Assembly: GCA_022561675.1 (NCBI GenBank)
Contig: JADFQT010000079.1
Coordinates: 1 to 9,488 of the forward strand
DNA length: 9,488 nt
Source of the DNA: Chloroflexota bacterium
GTDB lineage: Bacteria; Chloroflexota; Dehalococcoidia; Lucifugimonadales; UBA3495
Direction of reading: 5' to 3'
The translations under genes were made by a program, and so were the position numbers. Under the pieces are notes generated by a model, which searched no databases, had not been told where the DNA came from, and saw only the letters and a list, made by a program, of their open reading frames with translations. Shown in pieces: positions 7,041-9,488 of this stretch (within the stretch, counting starts at the first letter, position 1; every line of letters begins with the position of its first letter).

Positions 7041-7949
7041 ATGGCATTGGACGCCCATCCTCTTGCGGAAAGCATGGCCCGATTGGGACGGATTAGCCCT
7101 TATTTTCAAATGCCGATAAGAGATCCTGCGGAGGGCGGATGGCCAGCGGAAGGGGGATGGATCGGAGCCGACGAGCTATTCCTGACCGATGATGCCCGGC
7201 TCCGGGACCTGGTGACGGCCTTTGGGGAAAGTTATTGGGGCAGCACCAATCGCCACGTGGCCGGGTCGGCCTTCATCATCGCCTATCTGACCCGCCTGGT
7301 CTGGCCGGTGATTGGCCTATATGTGCAGGAACGGCGCGTTCCCGACGTTTCGCTGAGCAACCTGGCCTTCCACCGTACCGCCAGCTCTTTCGGTAACCAA
7401 ATCGACGCTACAGCTTTGACCCATCCCTATTTCGCCCTGCTGCCCGACGACCCCAGCGCGACTCACCCGGATGCCGTGGTGGTGAAGGATGAAGCCGCTC
7501 TGTATATCAGGTTGAAACAGTGGCTTTTCGACGACAACCTGGCGAAGGTAATCGAGGCACTTAATCGGGCGGCGCAGTCCAGCATCAAGATTTCCCAAAA
7601 CGCGGTGGCTGCAGCTTGTGCCCAAGCCTTCCACCGGCTCTACCCAGTGGTGGAAAACCCGGATGCAATGGTTCAGAAAGCCTCTGTCCTGTTCAATGAC
7701 CAAACATCTCTGGTATACCGGCAGGTTACCACGGAGGTGATTAACCACCAGGACAAATGCGGGTTTTTCGCCCGACGCCGGGGTTGTTGCCTGGCGTGGC
7801 GTACCGAGAGAGCCAACGGGTATTGCTCCAACTGCATTTTGGTTCCCGAAGAGGAGCAGGACCGGCTTTTTCGCAGCATAGACGACGGAGGGTGGCGGAC
7901 CTTGCCTCCAATCTTGCCCCGGGTCTTGCCCCCGTATTTTCCAAAGTGA
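7041..7949 (+). CDS. FhuF-like siderophore-iron reductase, 2Fe-2S protein
   Basis: This 302-residue protein resembles the cytosolic ferric-siderophore reductase FhuF, which releases iron from imported hydroxamate siderophores. The main evidence is the C-terminal cluster motif, C249-C250 then C262 and C265, preceded by FFARRRG. This is the CC-xn-C-x2-C arrangement that binds a 2Fe-2S cluster in FhuF. The inter-pair spacing is 11 residues here, one more than in E. coli FhuF. The N-terminal two thirds are helical and poorly conserved, as in the family. The start is set at ATG 7041, seven bases after a strong AGGAAGGAG site (7025-7033). An in-frame ATG at 7017 has no room for it. No siderophore receptor, ABC importer or synthesis gene is visible, although the MFS exporter upstream is of a siderophore-exporter type. 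Confidence 0.82.
   Translation: MALDAHPLAESMARLGRISPYFQMPIRDPAEGGWPAEGGWIGADELFLTDDARLRDLVTAFGESYWGSTNRHVAGSAFIIAYLTRLVWPVIGLYVQERRVPDVSLSNLAFHRTASSFGNQIDATALTHPYFALLPDDPSATHPDAVVVKDEAALYIRLKQWLFDDNLAKVIEALNRAAQSSIKISQNAVAAACAQAFHRLYPVVENPDAMVQKASVLFNDQTSLVYRQVTTEVINHQDKCGFFARRRGCCLAWRTERANGYCSNCILVPEEEQDRLFRSIDDGGWRTLPPILPRVLPPYFPK
7125..7160 (+). repeat. Tandem 18-base duplication encoding PAEGGW twice
   Basis: Two adjacent 18-base units (7125-7142 and 7143-7160) within the FhuF-like gene both encode P-A-E-G-G-W. They differ at a few mainly silent positions, so the duplication is not brand new. It sits in the N-terminal region (residues 29-40) before GADELFLTD. Confidence 0.8.
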
Positions 7950-7961
7950 AATGACAACTGC

Positions 7962-8018
7962 CTCCCGTCGTGCGGACCACCAAGCCTGCGGGCCCACCTG
8001 GAGTCGGGAGCTTTTTTT
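7962..8018 (+). terminator. Terminator-like hairpin overlapping the next gene's RBS
   Basis: CTCCCG at 7962-7967 is complementary to CGGGAG at 8005-8010, which is followed by C and seven T residues (8012-8018). The stem is six pairs with a long 37-base loop that can hold weaker internal pairing, so as an intrinsic terminator it is unusual. GGAG at 8007-8010 is also the only Shine-Dalgarno candidate for the aldo/keto reductase start at 8022, so the stem would hide it. Confidence 0.4.
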
Positions 8019-8021
8019 GCC

Positions 8022-8873
8022 GTGACTATTAATCAAAAGCAGCTGGGTGGCACCGATGTGATGCTCCCAGAGATTGGCCTGGGAACCTGGAAATACCGCG
8101 GTGGAGCGGAACCCCTGCGGCACGGCGTTAAGCTGGGGGCCTTCCTGATCGATACGGCGGAGATGTACCGCACCGAAGATGTGGTGGGGGAGGCCGTGAG
8201 AGGGATGAGAGACCGGGTTTTCATCGCGACCAAGGTTTTGGGAGGCCATCTGAGGTACGACCAGGTGCTTGGGGCGGCGGAAAAAAGCCTGCGTCTGCTG
8301 GGGGTGGACTGCATCGACCTCTATCAGGTTCACTGGCCAAATTCCCGCGTGCCAATAAGCGAAACGATGCGAGCCATGGAGCGCCTGGTCGACACGGGGC
8401 AGGTAAGGTATATCGGCGTCAGTAACTTTTCCGTCGAGGAAATGGAGGAGGCCCGGGCAGCCATGACGAAGCACCCGATAGTCTCGAACCAGGTGGTCTA
8501 CAGCTTGAAACGGCGGGGAATTGAGCGCGATGTGCTGCCCTACTGCCAGCGCAACCGGATGACCGTGCTGGCTTACACTCCCCTCGCCAGCGGCTCCCTG
8601 GCCCCAGATTCTGCTTCCGGTGGGCGGAAGACTCCGGGCCGGGCCGCCCGTTTGATGGGCCGGAACCAGGGAATTGAAACGTTGCAGGGTATCGCCAACG
8701 AAACCGGCAAAACCCCGGCCCAGGTAGCCCTAAACTGGTGCGTCTCCCACCCTGGCGTCATCGCCATTCCCAAATCCAACAGCCTGGCCCGTACCGAGGA
8801 AAACTGTGGAGCTTCCGGATGGTATCTGTCGTCCGAGCAACTAGACCGTCTGGACCATACCTTCCCGGTTTAA
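8022..8873 (+). CDS. Aldo/keto reductase
   Basis: This 283-residue cytosolic NAD(P)H-dependent oxidoreductase has the (beta/alpha)8-barrel AKR fold and reduces aldehydes and ketones; the substrate is not identifiable. The catalytic tetrad is complete: D44 and Y49 in LIDTAEMY, K71 in IATKV, and H104 in LYQVHW. The signature GQVRYIGVSNFS follows near residue 126-137, and the C-terminal cofactor-binding IPKSNS segment is present. Length is close to the 2,5-diketo-D-gluconate reductase-like AKR groups. The GTG start at 8022 gives the proper N-terminal beta-hairpin (QLGGTDVMLPEIGLGTW); the next in-frame Met at position 14 would remove it. The only ribosome site, GGAG at 8007-8010, lies in a possible hairpin. 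Gluconokinase follows 48 bases later, hinting at sugar-acid metabolism. Confidence 0.94.
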   Translation: MTINQKQLGGTDVMLPEIGLGTWKYRGGAEPLRHGVKLGAFLIDTAEMYRTEDVVGEAVRGMRDRVFIATKVLGGHLRYDQVLGAAEKSLRLLGVDCIDLYQVHWPNSRVPISETMRAMERLVDTGQVRYIGVSNFSVEEMEEARAAMTKHPIVSNQVVYSLKRRGIERDVLPYCQRNRMTVLAYTPLASGSLAPDSASGGRKTPGRAARLMGRNQGIETLQGIANETGKTPAQVALNWCVSHPGVIAIPKSNSLARTEENCGASGWYLSSEQLDRLDHTFPV

Positions 8874-8877
8874 ACCG

Positions 8878-8898
8878 AGGAATCCTCCTCTTTTTCGG
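8878..8898 (+). terminator. Weak hairpin with short T-run
   Basis: After the aldo/keto reductase stop, GAGG and CCTC form a four-pair stem around a three-base loop (8878-8888), followed by a pyrimidine stretch ending in five T residues (8892-8896). The stem is too short for a strong intrinsic terminator. It may only reduce readthrough into the gluconokinase gene. Confidence 0.25.
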
Positions 8899-8921
8899 GA
8901 AGTGCAGTATCCGAGGAACGC

Positions 8922-9443
8922 GTGTCACCCGCAGAGTATGAGTTGGTTAGGAAAAAAGTAATCATATTGTTCGGTGTTGCCGGTGCAGGCAAAACCACTA
9001 TTGGCCAACTTCTGGCCGAGGACTTGGGTTGGCAGTTTTACGATGGAGATGACTTCCACCCTCCGGCCAATGTCGAAAAGATGAAGCAGGGAATCCCATT
9101 GACCGACGAGGATCGCGCCCCTTGGCTCGATGCCCTTCGGCTGCTCGTCCTGACGCTGGCTCAGAGGGGTGAGCCAGCCATTGTCACCTCCTCGGCTCTG
9201 AAAAGGGCATACCGTGAGCACATACTAGGGGACACCGAGAACGCTTCCTTTGTCTACCTACGAGGGGACTATGAATTGATTCGTGAGCGCCTAGAGGATA
9301 GGAGGATGCATTTCATGAAGCCCGATCTTCTTGATAGCCAGTTCCAGGCCTTAGAGGAGCCAGAGGACAGCCTTGTGGTCGACATACGCCAGAATCCCAA
9401 GGCCATCGTTAGCTATATAAAGGAATCCCTGCGGCTATCATGA
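8922..9443 (+). CDS. gntK: Gluconokinase
   Basis: This cytosolic kinase phosphorylates D-gluconate with ATP to 6-phosphogluconate, feeding the pentose phosphate or Entner-Doudoroff route. It is 173 residues, the usual length of the small GntK type. The Walker A loop is G18-V-A-G-A-G-K24-T-T26. The substrate-binding DGDDFHPPANVEKM (residues 41-54) is followed by the GIPLTDEDRAPWL signature. Next come TSSALKRAYRE and the lid/C-terminal HFMKPDLLDSQF with LEEPE. The GTG start at 8922 is four bases after GAGGA (8913-8917), a short but usable spacing. A TTG at 8943 is an alternative that still retains the P-loop. Shikimate kinase is ruled out by the DDFHPPANVEKM block. The preceding aldo/keto reductase might supply or use sugar acids, an inference from adjacency only. 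Confidence 0.95.
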   Translation: MSPAEYELVRKKVIILFGVAGAGKTTIGQLLAEDLGWQFYDGDDFHPPANVEKMKQGIPLTDEDRAPWLDALRLLVLTLAQRGEPAIVTSSALKRAYREHILGDTENASFVYLRGDYELIRERLEDRRMHFMKPDLLDSQFQALEEPEDSLVVDIRQNPKAIVSYIKESLRLS

Positions 9444-9488
9444 AATTGGGTACTGTACAGTCGCGCATGTTCATGAATCTAAATCGGC

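Noticed and set aside
7317..8474. A 385-codon open frame on the minus strand across the FhuF-like and aldo/keto reductase genes
   Set aside because: Both overlapped + strand genes have complete catalytic or cluster motifs, the antisense product has no recognisable domain, and long antisense frames are common in GC-rich coding DNA. Its length is notable but not evidence of a gene.
9452..9461. LexA/SOS box reading of ACTGTACAGT
   Set aside because: It lacks the spaced arms of CTGT-N8-ACAG or of the GAAC-N4-GTTC type, so it is only a generic palindrome.

Overview
This window looks like a piece of a mid-to-high-GC environmental bacterial chromosome. All nine supported complete genes lie on the + strand, with gaps of roughly 70 to 190 bases. 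No rRNA, tRNA, CRISPR array, transposase or integrase is visible. The mix (EntS-like MFS exporter, M20 peptidase, dienelactone hydrolase, alpha/beta hydrolase, aldo/keto reductase, FhuF-like iron reductase, DUF3291 protein, glutaredoxin-DinB fusion) recalls metabolically versatile uncultured lineages such as Chloroflexota (Dehalococcoidia/SAR202-like). That assignment is a low-confidence inference from gene content. Stop codons of clear genes include TGA, TAA and TAG, so the code appears standard apart from the candidate recoded UGA described below.

Layout: 1-188 is the window edge, with no gene that can be defended. 189-1547 is a 12-TM MFS transporter. 1732-3120 is an M20 metallopeptidase. 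3243-3980 is a dienelactone hydrolase-family protein. 4068-4853 is an alpha/beta-hydrolase fold protein with Ala where the nucleophile should be. 4954-5370 is a small protein of unknown function. 5466-6035 is a glutaredoxin-DinB fusion, continuing in frame past a TAG to 6221. 6377-6937 is a DUF3291 protein. 7041-7949 is a FhuF-like 2Fe-2S protein. 8022-8873 is an aldo/keto reductase. 8922-9443 is a gluconokinase.

The main discovery is at 5466-6221. An ordinary ORF caller would start the gene at 5565 and lose the active site. Reading upstream from 5565 in the same frame gives a perfect glutaredoxin N-terminus with one TGA (5499-5501), exactly where the first Cys of the CxxC redox motif belongs (U-F-T-C). 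A good Shine-Dalgarno precedes the ATG at 5466. A hairpin with a G at the start of its apical loop lies 16-34 nt after the UGA, as expected for a bacterial SECIS. This is a candidate selenocysteine-containing glutaredoxin fused to a DinB-like domain. The same frame is cut by a TAG at 6033-6035, after which another 61 codons encode the missing C-terminal DinB helix. The gene is therefore either a truncated or split selenoprotein, a case of double recoding, or a decaying gene.

Functional links between the genes are loose. The aldo/keto reductase and gluconokinase could act together in sugar-acid metabolism. The glutaredoxin, FhuF and aldo/keto reductase are all redox proteins. Nothing visible proves a single pathway.
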